From positions 1 to 64,000 of the forward strand of contig CAVSAR010000004.1 of assembly GCA_963726085.1 (NCBI GenBank): a stretch of 64,000 nucleotides of DNA, given 5' to 3'. A program made the translations under genes and the position numbers. The number at the start of each line of letters is the position of its first letter. Position 1 is the first letter of the stretch. Source of the DNA: ZC4RG30 sp963726085 (GTDB lineage: Bacteria; Pseudomonadota; Gammaproteobacteria; Steroidobacterales; Steroidobacteraceae). Positions 1-8,267 of the stretch are shown piece by piece. The notes under the pieces are model-generated. The model saw nothing but the letters and a program-made list of their open reading frames with translations, made no database searches and had not been told where the DNA came from.

Positions 1-1037
1 GCCAGCTCGTCCTGGTTGGTTGCACCGGCCAGTTCCTTGATGCAGCTGCGATAGCGGTCGCGCGTGCGTCGATCGCAGGCTGTATAGGAGGAGTGCTGGC
101 GCAACAGCAATTCCACGTGCGAGGTCGTCTCGAACAGGGACCGCCAGCTGAACAGGGCCAGGGTTCTCAGGCTGGTGATGATGTTGCGCGCCGCAAGGTT
201 GTTGGCGCTGCGGCGCGCGTGCTGGCGCTGGATGATGTCGTCGGTCGTGGTTCCGCGCCTGGCGAGCTCCCTGGACAGTTCATCCAGAAACGGCCGGCCG
301 CGCTCGCCCATTCCCTGCAACCGGTGCGCCAGCTGCACGATGTAGGGCGAGATGATCCTGCCTTCCATGTGCAGCGGCGCCAGGATCTCCGGCCCAGGCT
401 GCCCGGGCCAACCACCGGACAGGATCGCGTCAGCCGCAGCGTCTGCAGCGGACCGGGCAGCCAGTGAATCCTCCACCCGGACAGCTATGCGGCGCAGCTC
501 ATCGATCAGCGCGATGCGCAGTATTGGATAAAGTACCCACAGCTCCTGCATCCTCAGGGACACCACATCCTGGTAACCGGCCAACAGGCGACTGAGGGAA
601 TCCGGATTGAATTGCCACAATGTGTGTCGCAGGTATTCCAGGGCAATATGCAGGACTCGGGGCAGGCCGATGGCATCCGGATGGTCCGCGGCTGGCAGAT
701 CACGCCAGACCTTGACGGTCAGGCGCAGGGGAATGTCACTGAGCTGGTCGGTGACGACGTGGAAATTGTCCACGATCCATTCGGCCGCCGGGGTAATCGC
801 CCGCCCGGCACGCAAAGCGGCGACGATGGTCTCATAGGCTGATTCAAGTGCCTGGGCGTTGAGTGTCAGGCGACTGGTAAGGTCCAGCCGCTGCGTGTCC
901 ATGAACGCGCTGCTGCTTTCTGCCAGGAAGCGGCCGTGGCGCTCCAGCCTGTCCCCATCCCACAGTTCTCCTTCCGCGGGTGGTTCCTCGCCATCGGCAG
1001 GCAGTGCCAGCCGTCTGGGTAGAACGGACGTCAGCAT
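1..1037 (-). CDS. Cyclic beta-1,2-glucan synthase, N-terminal part (cut by left edge)
   Basis: About 345 N-terminal residues of a very large NdvB/ChvB-type enzyme, which polymerises UDP-glucose into periplasmic cyclic beta-1,2-glucan. Translating the minus strand from the ATG at 1037 gives an open frame to the window edge. It shows the family's N-terminal signature: AAEWIVDNFHVV, then a segment with LRIALIDELRRIAVRV, then LAHRLQGMGERG, then NNLAARNIITSLRTLALFSW before the region leading to the GT84 transmembrane part. The GT84 and GH94 phosphorylase domains would lie beyond the edge, so catalysis cannot be judged. It follows the sugar dehydrogenase with a 35-nt gap on the same strand, so the two may be co-transcribed. 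Family assignment is from the recognised N-terminal pattern only. Confidence 0.8.
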   Translation of the reverse strand, partial: MLTSVLPRRLALPADGEEPPAEGELWDGDRLERHGRFLAESSSAFMDTQRLDLTSRLTLNAQALESAYETIVAALRAGRAITPAAEWIVDNFHVVTDQLSDIPLRLTVKVWRDLPAADHPDAIGLPRVLHIALEYLRHTLWQFNPDSLSRLLAGYQDVVSLRMQELWVLYPILRIALIDELRRIAVRVEDSLAARSAADAAADAILSGGWPGQPGPEILAPLHMEGRIISPYIVQLAHRLQGMGERGRPFLDELSRELARRGTTTDDIIQRQHARRSANNLAARNIITSLRTLALFSWRSLFETTSHVELLLRQHSSYTACDRRTRDRYRSCIKELAGATNQDEL

Positions 1038-1072
1038 GCTCGGATTCTCGGTGCGAGTTGTCGCGCAGCCGG

Positions 1073-2401
1073 TCACGGGGCCGCGACGGCGCGCCATATC
1101 CTGTTGCCGACGTCATCGGCAACCAGCAGCGCGCCGCGCCGATCAAGCGCCACTCCAACCGGGCGACCCCAGGCTTCTCCGTTATCACTGATGAAACCGG
1201 TGAGCACATCCCGCGGCAACGCCGCCGGCCTGCCGTTCATGAAGGGCACGAATACGACCTTGTAGCCGACCAGCGGCTTGCGGTTCCAGGACCCGTGTTC
1301 GCCGATGAACATCCCGTTCATGAATGCCGGTGGCAGCGCCGTATGCTGCGCGGCTGCCAGGCCCAACGCGGCAACATGCGCACCCAGCGAAAAGTCCGGG
1401 GCAATCGCCTTCTCGACCAACGCCGGGTTCTGCGGCTTGACGCGCGCATCGACATGTTGCCCGTAGTAGCTGTACGGCCAACCGTAAAATCCGCCATCCC
1501 GCACCGCTGTCAGGTAATCGGGAACCAGATCGTTGCCCAGTTCATCGCGTTCGTTGGCTACCGCCCAGAGCTCTCCGGTCACTGGCTCCCAGGCAAGGCC
1601 GTTTGGGTTGCGCATGCCGGTCGCATACAGTCGCTTTGCGCCCGACTTGAGGTCGATTTCCCAGATCGCCGCCCGCCCCACCTCCTTGTCCAGTCCGTTC
1701 TCGCCGGCGTTGCTGTTGGAGCCCACGGTTACGTAGAGGAACCTGCCGTCCCTGCTGGCGATGATGTTCTTGGTCCAATGATGATTGATCGGGCCAGCCG
1801 GCAGCTGCGCAACCAGGACTCCGGCACCGTGGATGGCCGTTGCACCAGCGACGTAAGGAAAGCTGACCACCGCATCGGTGTTGGCCACATACAGCGTCGA
1901 TCCCACCAGCGCCATGCCGAACGGAGAATTGAGGTTGTCGATGAACACGCTGACGACTTCGGCAACCCCATCGCCGTCGGCATCGCGCAATAGCGTGATG
2001 CGGTTGGCCGTCGGTGCAGCGGCCCCGGCCTTTGCCTGGACTGACTTCATTACCGCACCCTTGATGCCCTTGCGGTCATCCGGCCTGGGCGGTCCGTTGG
2101 TTTCCGCCACCAGCACATCCCCGTTGGGCAGCACGTACAGCCAGCGTGGATGGGACAGCCCTGTGGCAAAGGCATTGACCGCGACTCCCGCAGCGCCCGC
2201 AGGTTTTGCACCATTGGGCCAGCCGCCAGCCTCAGCGATCTGCAGGGTCGGAATGAGGCTGGTGCTGGGTTCAGGCAACAGCGGCGTGGCGCCCAGACTG
2301 GACTGCGGCGACGCCACCGGTCCGGTGTGTGACGACACACACGCTCCCAGCGCCAGGAGGACAACACATGCGCGCAGGACGCGGGGGACGGCAAACCTCA
2401 T
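1073..2401 (-). CDS. PQQ-type sugar dehydrogenase (sorbosone dehydrogenase family) lipoprotein
   Basis: A 442-residue six-bladed beta-propeller protein of the soluble glucose/sorbosone dehydrogenase family, which oxidises sugars with PQQ in the periplasm. The N-terminus is a lipoprotein signal with lipobox LALGAC, cysteine near residue 21, so it is likely membrane-anchored. Family marks include LSHPRWLYVLPNGDVLVAET, RDADGDGVAEVV, the FGMAL blade, GMRNPNGLAWEP and the C-terminal GVALDRRGALLVADDVGN. The stop lies 35 nt before the cyclic glucan synthase start. The true substrate is unknown; many homologues are annotated only by fold. No PQQ biosynthesis genes are in the window. Confidence 0.82.
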   Translation of the reverse strand: MRFAVPRVLRACVVLLALGACVSSHTGPVASPQSSLGATPLLPEPSTSLIPTLQIAEAGGWPNGAKPAGAAGVAVNAFATGLSHPRWLYVLPNGDVLVAETNGPPRPDDRKGIKGAVMKSVQAKAGAAAPTANRITLLRDADGDGVAEVVSVFIDNLNSPFGMALVGSTLYVANTDAVVSFPYVAGATAIHGAGVLVAQLPAGPINHHWTKNIIASRDGRFLYVTVGSNSNAGENGLDKEVGRAAIWEIDLKSGAKRLYATGMRNPNGLAWEPVTGELWAVANERDELGNDLVPDYLTAVRDGGFYGWPYSYYGQHVDARVKPQNPALVEKAIAPDFSLGAHVAALGLAAAQHTALPPAFMNGMFIGEHGSWNRKPLVGYKVVFVPFMNGRPAALPRDVLTGFISDNGEAWGRPVGVALDRRGALLVADDVGNRIWRAVAAP

Positions 2402-2541
2402 CCTGCGAAACCTCCTGTCGCATGATCGGGCCCCTGATGCTCGTCAGGGACCGCAGCACACAGTGTGTTCTGGGGATGTGGGCGCCGAAATCGGCCGTTG
2501 GCCGCGGCGCCTGTAAGAATTGCCTTACGTTGTGCTGGGAG

Positions 2542-3513
2542 CTAGCGCTGACTGGCCCGCGGATCCACCACCAGCACGATCTTGCCCATGGTGTCGCCGG
2601 TGCGCCCCAGTTCCTGCGCCGCGGCGGCTTGCGCCAGCGCAAAGCTGCGCGAGACGGTCACTTTGTATTGCCCCTTGGCGGCCATCGCGGCCAATGCGCG
2701 CAGGGCATCGCCTTGGCTTAGCCCCTGGTAGGTGGCGGTAATGATGACGCAGGTAACCCCTGCAGCACTGCATTTTTCATCGCCCGGTCCGCCGGCGATG
2801 GAGGTGAAGTATCCGCCCCGGCGAACGTAACCCAGCGCAGGGGCCGCCTGGGTGTCGACCATGTTGAGCACGGCGTCGACATTCTGGATTCGTGCGCCGA
2901 CATTCTCCTTGTCGTAGGCGACGAACTCATCCACGCCGAGTGCCTTGAGGTAAGCCTGCTGCGACGAATGCCCCGAGGCGATGATCCTGGCGCCACGGGC
3001 CTTGGCCACTTGCACGGCCGCAGTACCTGCGCCGCCGGCAGCGCCGATAATTGCGACCCGCTGGCCGACCTTTATATGTGCCGCGTCGGCGGCACGATAC
3101 CCGGCGATTCCCGCCACCGGGATGCCACCGGCCTGCTCGAAGGTCAGGCTCGCAGGCTTGCGGATGGTCTCGTCGGCAAGGGCGACGGCATACTCGGCAT
3201 AGCCGCCGCTGACGCGTGCCACCACCGCATCGCCTGCCTTCCAGCCGGTCACACTGCTGTCCAGGCTGTCGATTACACCCGCCGCATCGAATCCCGGGAT
3301 CTGCGCCTTGCGCTTCCAGTCCACCGGGTTGACGCCCGCTGCATAGACCCGGATCAGAATCTGGCCCGGTCCCGGCCTCGGAGTGTCCACGGTCTGCAAC
3401 TGCAGGCCGTTGTCGGTCTGCACCATGGCCTGCATCCTGGCGGGCGCCGCAAGCACCGGCAGGGCAACGGTGGCCAGCATCACAAAGGTGGTAACCCGCG
3501 CTTTACGCCACAT
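2542..3513 (-). CDS. NADP-dependent zinc-free MDR oxidoreductase with a signal peptide
   Basis: A 323-residue medium-chain dehydrogenase/reductase of the quinone oxidoreductase type. The GroES-like part carries the GVNPVDWK motif, and the Rossmann part has the glycine-rich IGAAGGAGTAAVQVAKARGA. Zinc ligands typical of alcohol dehydrogenases are not seen. The odd feature is the N-terminus: residues 1-23 form a Sec-type signal (basic start, hydrophobic run ending LAAPA) placed before the usual start. The ATG at 3513 has a strong ribosome site six bases upstream, so the signal looks genuine. An internal Met (codon start 3432) would give an ordinary cytosolic enzyme. Divergent from the ATPase gene. 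Export of an NAD(P)-dependent enzyme is unexplained. Confidence 0.8.
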   Translation of the reverse strand: MWRKARVTTFVMLATVALPVLAAPARMQAMVQTDNGLQLQTVDTPRPGPGQILIRVYAAGVNPVDWKRKAQIPGFDAAGVIDSLDSSVTGWKAGDAVVARVSGGYAEYAVALADETIRKPASLTFEQAGGIPVAGIAGYRAADAAHIKVGQRVAIIGAAGGAGTAAVQVAKARGARIIASGHSSQQAYLKALGVDEFVAYDKENVGARIQNVDAVLNMVDTQAAPALGYVRRGGYFTSIAGGPGDEKCSAAGVTCVIITATYQGLSQGDALRALAAMAAKGQYKVTVSRSFALAQAAAAQELGRTGDTMGKIVLVVDPRASQR

Positions 3514-3519
3514 TTTCGC

Positions 3520-3525
3520 CCCCTT
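3520..3525 (-). promoter_or_regulatory. Ribosome binding site fixing the MDR oxidoreductase start
   Basis: The minus strand reads AAGGGG with a six-base spacer to the ATG at 3513. This supports the start that includes the signal peptide rather than the internal Met. Confidence 0.55.
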
Positions 3526-3559
3526 GGTCGTTGAGCCAATGGCATCTACTATGCCCGGA

Positions 3560-5989
3560 ATGAAAACGGACTTCGAGAAGCTCGGCGTCTTCTACCTGGG
3601 CCGGGTCTATGACAGTGCCCGCAACAAGCTTGCCGAAGAACCCCTGCTTTACGACTCGCGCGACCTGACCACCCACGCGGTGTGCGTGGGCATGACTGGA
3701 AGTGGCAAGACTGGCCTGTGCCTGGCGTTGCTGGAAGAAGCTGCCATCGATGGCGTACCGGCCATCTGCATCGATCCCAAGGGCGACCTCGGCAACCTGC
3801 TGCTGACGTTCCCGCAATTGTTGCCACAGGACTTCGCCCCCTGGGTGGACGGTGGCGAAGCCGCGCGTCGGCATTTGGGCATCGAACAGTACGCAGCACA
3901 GGTGGCGCAGCAATGGCAGGCGGGACTTGCGGAATGGGACCAGTCACCAACACGCATCGCCAGGTTCCGCGACGCGGTCGACCTGGCCATCTACACCCCG
4001 GGAGCCGACAGCGGCCTGCCCCTGTCGGTGCTGCAGTCGTTTGCCCCGCCGGCCGATGCCAATCCTGACGCAGACGCCCAGGCCGAGCGCATCAGTTCCA
4101 TCGTGTCCGGATTGCTGACGCTGCTGGGACGTGACGCCGATCCACTGCAGAGTCGCGATCATATTCTGCTGTCCAATCTTCTGGGCAACAGCTGGGCCGC
4201 GGGCCGCGCCATGGATCTGGGTTCCCTGGTGGCTGCAGTCCAGAAGCCGCCCATCCAGAAGCTCGGTGCCCTGGACCTGGAAACATTCTTTCCCGCACGC
4301 GACCGCACGGAGCTGGCACTGGCCATCAATTCGCTGCTGGCATCGCCGCGCTTTGCCACCTGGACCAAGGGCGAGCCGCTGGACGCACAGCGCCTGCTCT
4401 TCACCCCGCAGGGCAAGCCCCGCATCGCCGTCATTTCAATCGCGCACCTGTCGGACGCCGAACGCATGTTCGTCGTTACGCTGCTGCTCAACGAAGTAGT
4501 CAGCTGGATGCGTCGCCAACCCGGCACCTCGTCGCTGCGCGCAATCCTGTACATGGATGAAATCTTCGGTTTCTTTCCACCGACGGCCAATCCACCGTCA
4601 AAGCAGCCCATGCTCACGCTGCTGAAGCAGGCGCGCGCCTATGGCGTGGGCTGCGTGCTGGCAACGCAGAATCCGGTGGACCTTGACTACAAGGGTCTAG
4701 GCAACACAGGAACCTGGCTGATCGGTCGGCTGCAGACCGAGCGTGATCGCGACCGGCTGCTCGATGGCCTCACCACTGCGCTGGCCGCAGGCGGCCCGGA
4801 CCGGGCGCAACTGGCCACGATGCTGGGCTCCCTGACCCAGCGCATGTTCCTGATGCGCAATGTGCACGACGATGCCCCGGTGTTGCTCAAGAGTCGCTGG
4901 GCCCTGAGCTACCTGCGCGGTCCGCTGACGCCGGCGGAAATCGGCCGCCTCATGGCGCCACGCAAGGCCGCTGCCGGGACCGGCGCGCGCAATGGTGCGG
5001 CCGCAGGTGCAATGCCGCCCGAAGCAGCAGCTGCGGCGACCATTGCGGCGACGGCATCGCGGCCGGCGTTGCCTGCGGAAATAGAAGAGGCGTTTGTGCC
5101 CGTGCGCGGTGCACGCGATCACATCACTTATCAGCCACGCGCATTTGCCGTCGCGAAACTGCATTTCGTGGACCGCAGCCTGGACCTGGACGAATGGCAG
5201 CAGCTGGGGCTCGTGGCCCCGCTGTCCGACGATGGTGGCGAGGCACTGTGGGAAGAGAGTGAATCCGGCAGCACCACCTCGCTGGCGCATGAGGCCGTGG
5301 CCAACTCAGCCTATGCGGATCTGCCCGCCGGGGCACTGCGTGCGGCCAGCTACACGCGCTGGGGCAAGGACCTCAACGCCTGGCTGTACCAGCATCAGCG
5401 CCTGCAGCTTTGGAGCTGCGATGAACTGAAGCTGCGCTCGAAGCCGGGGGAGACCGAAGGGGATTTCCGCAGCCGCATTGCCCAGGCGATGCGCGAACAG
5501 CGCGATGCGCGCGCCGCGCAACTGCGCAGCAGCTTTGGCACCAAGCTGGCCGCGCTGCAGGCGCGCCTGCAGCAGGCCAGCGAGCGCACGCAACGCGAGC
5601 GCGAACAGTTGTCGCAGCAAAAATACCAGGCCGCGATATCCGTGGGTGCATCCGTATTGGGCGCCCTGCTGGGTCGCAAGGCCATATCCGCGAGCAACAT
5701 CGGCCGCGTCACGACAGCCGCGCGCTCCGCGTCGCGCCTGGGTCGCGAGTCGGACGACGTGCAGCGGGCCCAGGACAGCGTTGAACAGCTCAACCAGCAA
5801 ATCAACGCCCTGCACCAGGAATGCGAAGCTGCGGTCGCTGCCCTGGATACTGCACTGGATCCCAAGTCCATACCGCTGCGCACGCTGAGCGCCGCGCCGC
5901 GCAAGGCCGACATTGCGGTAGGCAAGGTGCTGCTGCTGTGGACACCATGGAGATCCGGCAGCAACGGCATGCCTGCAAACGCCTCCTGA
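3560..5989 (+). CDS. HerA/FtsK-like P-loop ATPase with C-terminal coiled coil
   Basis: An ATPase of about 809 residues resembling the HerA/VirB4-type DUF87 proteins annotated as ATP-binding protein. After the N-terminal EKLGVFYLGR strand come Walker A GMTGSGKTGL, then CIDPKGDLGNLLLTFP, Walker B ILYMDEIFGFFPP, sensor-like VLATQNPVDLDYKGL and a second half containing TERDRDRLLDGL. The last 250 residues are rich in Arg, Glu and Gln and form a long coiled coil interrupted by a short hydrophobic VGASVLGALLGRKA segment. An open frame extends to 3383, but the family N-terminus and the divergent neighbour point to the ATG at 3560 (3539 and 3551 are alternatives). Substrate, DNA or protein, is not known. 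No NurA-like nuclease lies beside it. Confidence 0.75.
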   Translation: MKTDFEKLGVFYLGRVYDSARNKLAEEPLLYDSRDLTTHAVCVGMTGSGKTGLCLALLEEAAIDGVPAICIDPKGDLGNLLLTFPQLLPQDFAPWVDGGEAARRHLGIEQYAAQVAQQWQAGLAEWDQSPTRIARFRDAVDLAIYTPGADSGLPLSVLQSFAPPADANPDADAQAERISSIVSGLLTLLGRDADPLQSRDHILLSNLLGNSWAAGRAMDLGSLVAAVQKPPIQKLGALDLETFFPARDRTELALAINSLLASPRFATWTKGEPLDAQRLLFTPQGKPRIAVISIAHLSDAERMFVVTLLLNEVVSWMRRQPGTSSLRAILYMDEIFGFFPPTANPPSKQPMLTLLKQARAYGVGCVLATQNPVDLDYKGLGNTGTWLIGRLQTERDRDRLLDGLTTALAAGGPDRAQLATMLGSLTQRMFLMRNVHDDAPVLLKSRWALSYLRGPLTPAEIGRLMAPRKAAAGTGARNGAAAGAMPPEAAAAATIAATASRPALPAEIEEAFVPVRGARDHITYQPRAFAVAKLHFVDRSLDLDEWQQLGLVAPLSDDGGEALWEESESGSTTSLAHEAVANSAYADLPAGALRAASYTRWGKDLNAWLYQHQRLQLWSCDELKLRSKPGETEGDFRSRIAQAMREQRDARAAQLRSSFGTKLAALQARLQQASERTQREREQLSQQKYQAAISVGASVLGALLGRKAISASNIGRVTTAARSASRLGRESDDVQRAQDSVEQLNQQINALHQECEAAVAALDTALDPKSIPLRTLSAAPRKADIAVGKVLLLWTPWRSGSNGMPANAS

Positions 5990-6099
5990 CCGCGGGCAGT
6001 TGCCGGGCAAGCTGCCCGTTGGAAGCCGCTCATGGCCGGCGTGCGGCTTGCCGGCACGCGGTGGATTTTCGGCCGGGATGCACCTACTGCCTGATGGGA

Positions 6100-6105
6100 T
6101 AGAAT
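6100..6105 (+). promoter_or_regulatory. Possible -10 element very close to yajQ start
   Basis: TAGAAT lies seven bases before the yajQ ATG at 6113, so a start site six to seven bases downstream would make the mRNA leaderless or nearly so. No good -35 element is visible. Weak prediction. Confidence 0.25.
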
Positions 6106-6112
6106 TCCCGTC

Positions 6113-6604
6113 ATGCCCTCCTTCGACGCGGTCTCCGAACTTGATGGTCACGAAGTGACCAATGCCATCGACCAGGCCAATCGCGAGCTGGAGCAGCGCT
6201 TTGACTTCAAGGGCACCGGTGCGGTGTTCGAGCGTGACGCCAAGGAACCATTCGTCGTCACCATGAAGGCGGAAGCGGATTTCCAGCTCAAGCAAATGCT
6301 CGACATCCTTAAGATGCGGCTGGCCAAGCGCGGCATCGATGCCAGCTGCATCGACGTCAAGGATGCCGAGACCAACCTTGCCGAAGCGCGCCAGAAAGTG
6401 ACTCTCAAGCACGGCATCGACCAGGAAACGGGAAAGAAGGCCGCCAAGCTGCTCAAGGAAAGCGGCCTGAAGGTGCAGGCGCAGATCCAGGGCGACAAGG
6501 TCCGGGTCACCGGCAAGAAGCGCGACGACCTGCAGGAAGCCATCGCGCACCTGCGCAAGGCCGACCTGGGCGTGCCGCTGCAATTCGAGAATTTCCGCGA
6601 CTAG
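6113..6604 (+). CDS. yajQ: YajQ family nucleotide-binding (c-di-GMP-binding) protein
   Basis: A 163-residue protein matching the YajQ/UPF0234 family over its full usual length. The N-terminus MPSFDAVSELDGHEVTNAID and the FDFKGT segment are diagnostic, as is the C-terminal GVPLQFENFRD. Family members have two ferredoxin-like domains; in Xanthomonas a homologue (XC_3703) binds cyclic di-GMP and alters transcription of virulence genes, whereas the E. coli protein binds nucleotides. A 123-nt intergenic region separates it from the ATPase gene. Another possible c-di-GMP protein, a degenerate EAL protein, is encoded at 13.8 kb. Confidence 0.93.
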   Translation: MPSFDAVSELDGHEVTNAIDQANRELEQRFDFKGTGAVFERDAKEPFVVTMKAEADFQLKQMLDILKMRLAKRGIDASCIDVKDAETNLAEARQKVTLKHGIDQETGKKAAKLLKESGLKVQAQIQGDKVRVTGKKRDDLQEAIAHLRKADLGVPLQFENFRD

Positions 6605-6632
6605 CGCCAGCCAGCGCCCCTAGGCCACGGCG

Positions 6633-7100
6633 CTATTGCGGCACTGGCTCCACGCGCACTTCCGTGCGCACCGAGTTGGCCAGATAGCATTCCTCGTGCG
6701 CGCGCTGGTGCAAACGCGTCATTTGCACCGCGTTGGGCCGGATGTCCCCCGAGAACAATACCTGCGGATGCAACGTCACCAGCGTCATGGCGATTCGACC
6801 CTGCGCATTGCGTTCCATGACACCCACTGGCGCATCCGCATACCGGTCAATGGTGTAGCCCTGCCCCGCGGCCAGTGCCAGAAACCACAGCATGTGACAG
6901 CTGGCCAGCGATGCGACGAAGCCCTCTTCGGGGTCGATGGCCGAGGCGTCCGACCAGGGCGCCGGCACGTTCTGCGGAGCGGCGGACCACAGCGTCTTGG
7001 CACCGCCGTCGAAACTGACCTGATGGCGGCGGCTGAAGCGCTTGCCGGCAAAATCGTCCTCGCCACGCTCCCACAGCAGGCTGGCGGTATGGGTACTCAT
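6633..7100 (-). CDS. OsmC family peroxiredoxin-like protein
   Basis: A 155-residue OsmC/Ohr-type thiol peroxidase that reduces organic hydroperoxides. The two family cysteines are present, one in VASLASCHMLWFL (C68) and one in AHEECYLANSV (about C138). The ATG at 7100 overlaps the stop of the upstream GNAT gene by 4 nt, so the two are translationally coupled. An open frame extends upstream in another gene's sequence but the coupled ATG gives the normal family length. The neighbourhood also holds a nitroreductase and OxyR, consistent with oxidative-stress functions. Confidence 0.88.
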   Translation of the reverse strand: MSTHTASLLWERGEDDFAGKRFSRRHQVSFDGGAKTLWSAAPQNVPAPWSDASAIDPEEGFVASLASCHMLWFLALAAGQGYTIDRYADAPVGVMERNAQGRIAMTLVTLHPQVLFSGDIRPNAVQMTRLHQRAHEECYLANSVRTEVRVEPVPQ

Positions 7101-7612
7101 GGCTTGTCGATCCGGTAGTAAACGAAATCGATCATCTGGTCGTGCAGCGGTCGCTGGCCTTCGTGCGCCTGCACTGCGCCTAGCTTCTCCATGGCACGGC
7201 GCGAGCGCAGGTTCGAGCTGGCAACATGGAACCAGACTGTCCGCGCCCAGCCAAAGGCATGATCCAGCATCAGGCGTTTCACTTCCTGATTTGCAGCGCC
7301 GCCCCAGTACGCGCGCGCCAGGAAGGTGTACCCAATGGCCACCTCGCAGCGCTGCGCGTCCCACTCGTAGTAGCGCGACGAACCGATGACCTGGCCGGTG
7401 CCGTTGTCGGTCACCACCAGCGCGCCTCCCGAGGCCAGGCCGTCGGCGAAAAACCGCTCGAACCCTGCGCGTTGGGCACGTGCCGGTTCCGGATGCTGGG
7501 TCCACACCAGCGGATCGCTGGACACCTGCCACAGCGGTTCCAGGTCTGCAGCCACCAGGGGTCGCAGCGAGAGCGTCGGTCCACGCAGGTGGGGTTGCGG
7601 ATCAAAGGTCAT
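7097..7612 (-). CDS. GNAT family N-acetyltransferase
   Basis: A 171-residue acetyltransferase of the RimJ/RimL-like GNAT group, which moves an acetyl group from acetyl-CoA to an amine. Visible marks are the N-terminal GPTLSLRPLVAADLEPLW, the central strand EVAIGYTFLARAYWGG and the C-terminal VASSNLRSRRAMEKLGA, which is the usual acetyl-CoA binding and hydrophobic tail pattern. First gene of a two-gene unit with the OsmC-like gene, overlapping it by 4 nt. The nitroreductase gene diverges from it, sharing a 39-nt intergenic region. The substrate is unknown. Confidence 0.85.
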   Translation of the reverse strand: MTFDPQPHLRGPTLSLRPLVAADLEPLWQVSSDPLVWTQHPEPARAQRAGFERFFADGLASGGALVVTDNGTGQVIGSSRYYEWDAQRCEVAIGYTFLARAYWGGAANQEVKRLMLDHAFGWARTVWFHVASSNLRSRRAMEKLGAVQAHEGQRPLHDQMIDFVYYRIDKP

Positions 7613-7651
7613 GGGTTTTGCGTATTGTCCACGGCTACACTGCGCAGCACC

Positions 7652-8251
7652 ATGATCCCTTCCGCCACGCCCATCGAGTCCCTGCTCACGCGCACTTCCC
7701 TGGCCGGCTCATTCATGAAGGCCCCCGCTCCCAGCGAGGCCGAACTGCAACTGATCCTGGGCGCTGCCCAGCGCGCCGCGGACCATGACCGGCTGCGACC
7801 CTGGCGTTTTTTCGTCGTGCGGCCGGAGCACTACGAGGCGTTCTACGACCGGCTTGCCGAGGCCGCGACGCGCGTGCAGGGCGACCCGTCCCGATACGAA
7901 CGCAACCGTGACAAATACCGGCTGGTCGCGCGCGCGCCCCTGATGGTTGTCGCCGCCGCCAAAATCGATACCCGGGCGAAAGTGGCCCCCATTGAGCAGG
8001 CGTTTGCCGCGGCCGGCGCCACCCAGCTGGTACTTACTGCAGCACACGCCCTGGGCTACGCTGCGTTCCTGTTTTCCGGTGCAGGAGTCTTTGACGCGCA
8101 GTTCAAGGCCAGCCTGGGACTGACGCCCGAAGATCATTTGATCGGCTTTATTTGCCTTGGCACGGCAAATGGACCGGGCAAGCCCGGCCCCTCGGCCAAG
8201 GAGTCCGTTGCGGCAGGGATAGCATCAACGGTGACCCAATGGACCCCTTAG
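7652..8251 (+). CDS. Nitroreductase family protein (YdjA-like)
   Basis: A 199-residue FMN-dependent nitroreductase of the short YdjA/TdsD type. Evidence is the N-terminal IESLLTRTSLAG, the FMN-binding DRLRPWRFFVVRPE segment, and the C-terminal HALGYAAFLFSG and GFICLGT blocks. The open frame continues upstream to 7226, but that part is antisense to the GNAT gene; the ATG at 7652 gives the family length. It ends 16 nt before oxyR on the same strand, so the two may be co-transcribed. Physiological substrate unknown. Confidence 0.85.
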   Translation: MIPSATPIESLLTRTSLAGSFMKAPAPSEAELQLILGAAQRAADHDRLRPWRFFVVRPEHYEAFYDRLAEAATRVQGDPSRYERNRDKYRLVARAPLMVVAAAKIDTRAKVAPIEQAFAAAGATQLVLTAAHALGYAAFLFSGAGVFDAQFKASLGLTPEDHLIGFICLGTANGPGKPGPSAKESVAAGIASTVTQWTP

Positions 8252-8267
8252 ACAGATATATTGTTCC

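Noticed and set aside
7226..7651. Upstream extension of the nitroreductase
   Set aside because: It is antisense to the GNAT gene; the ATG at 7652 gives the family length.
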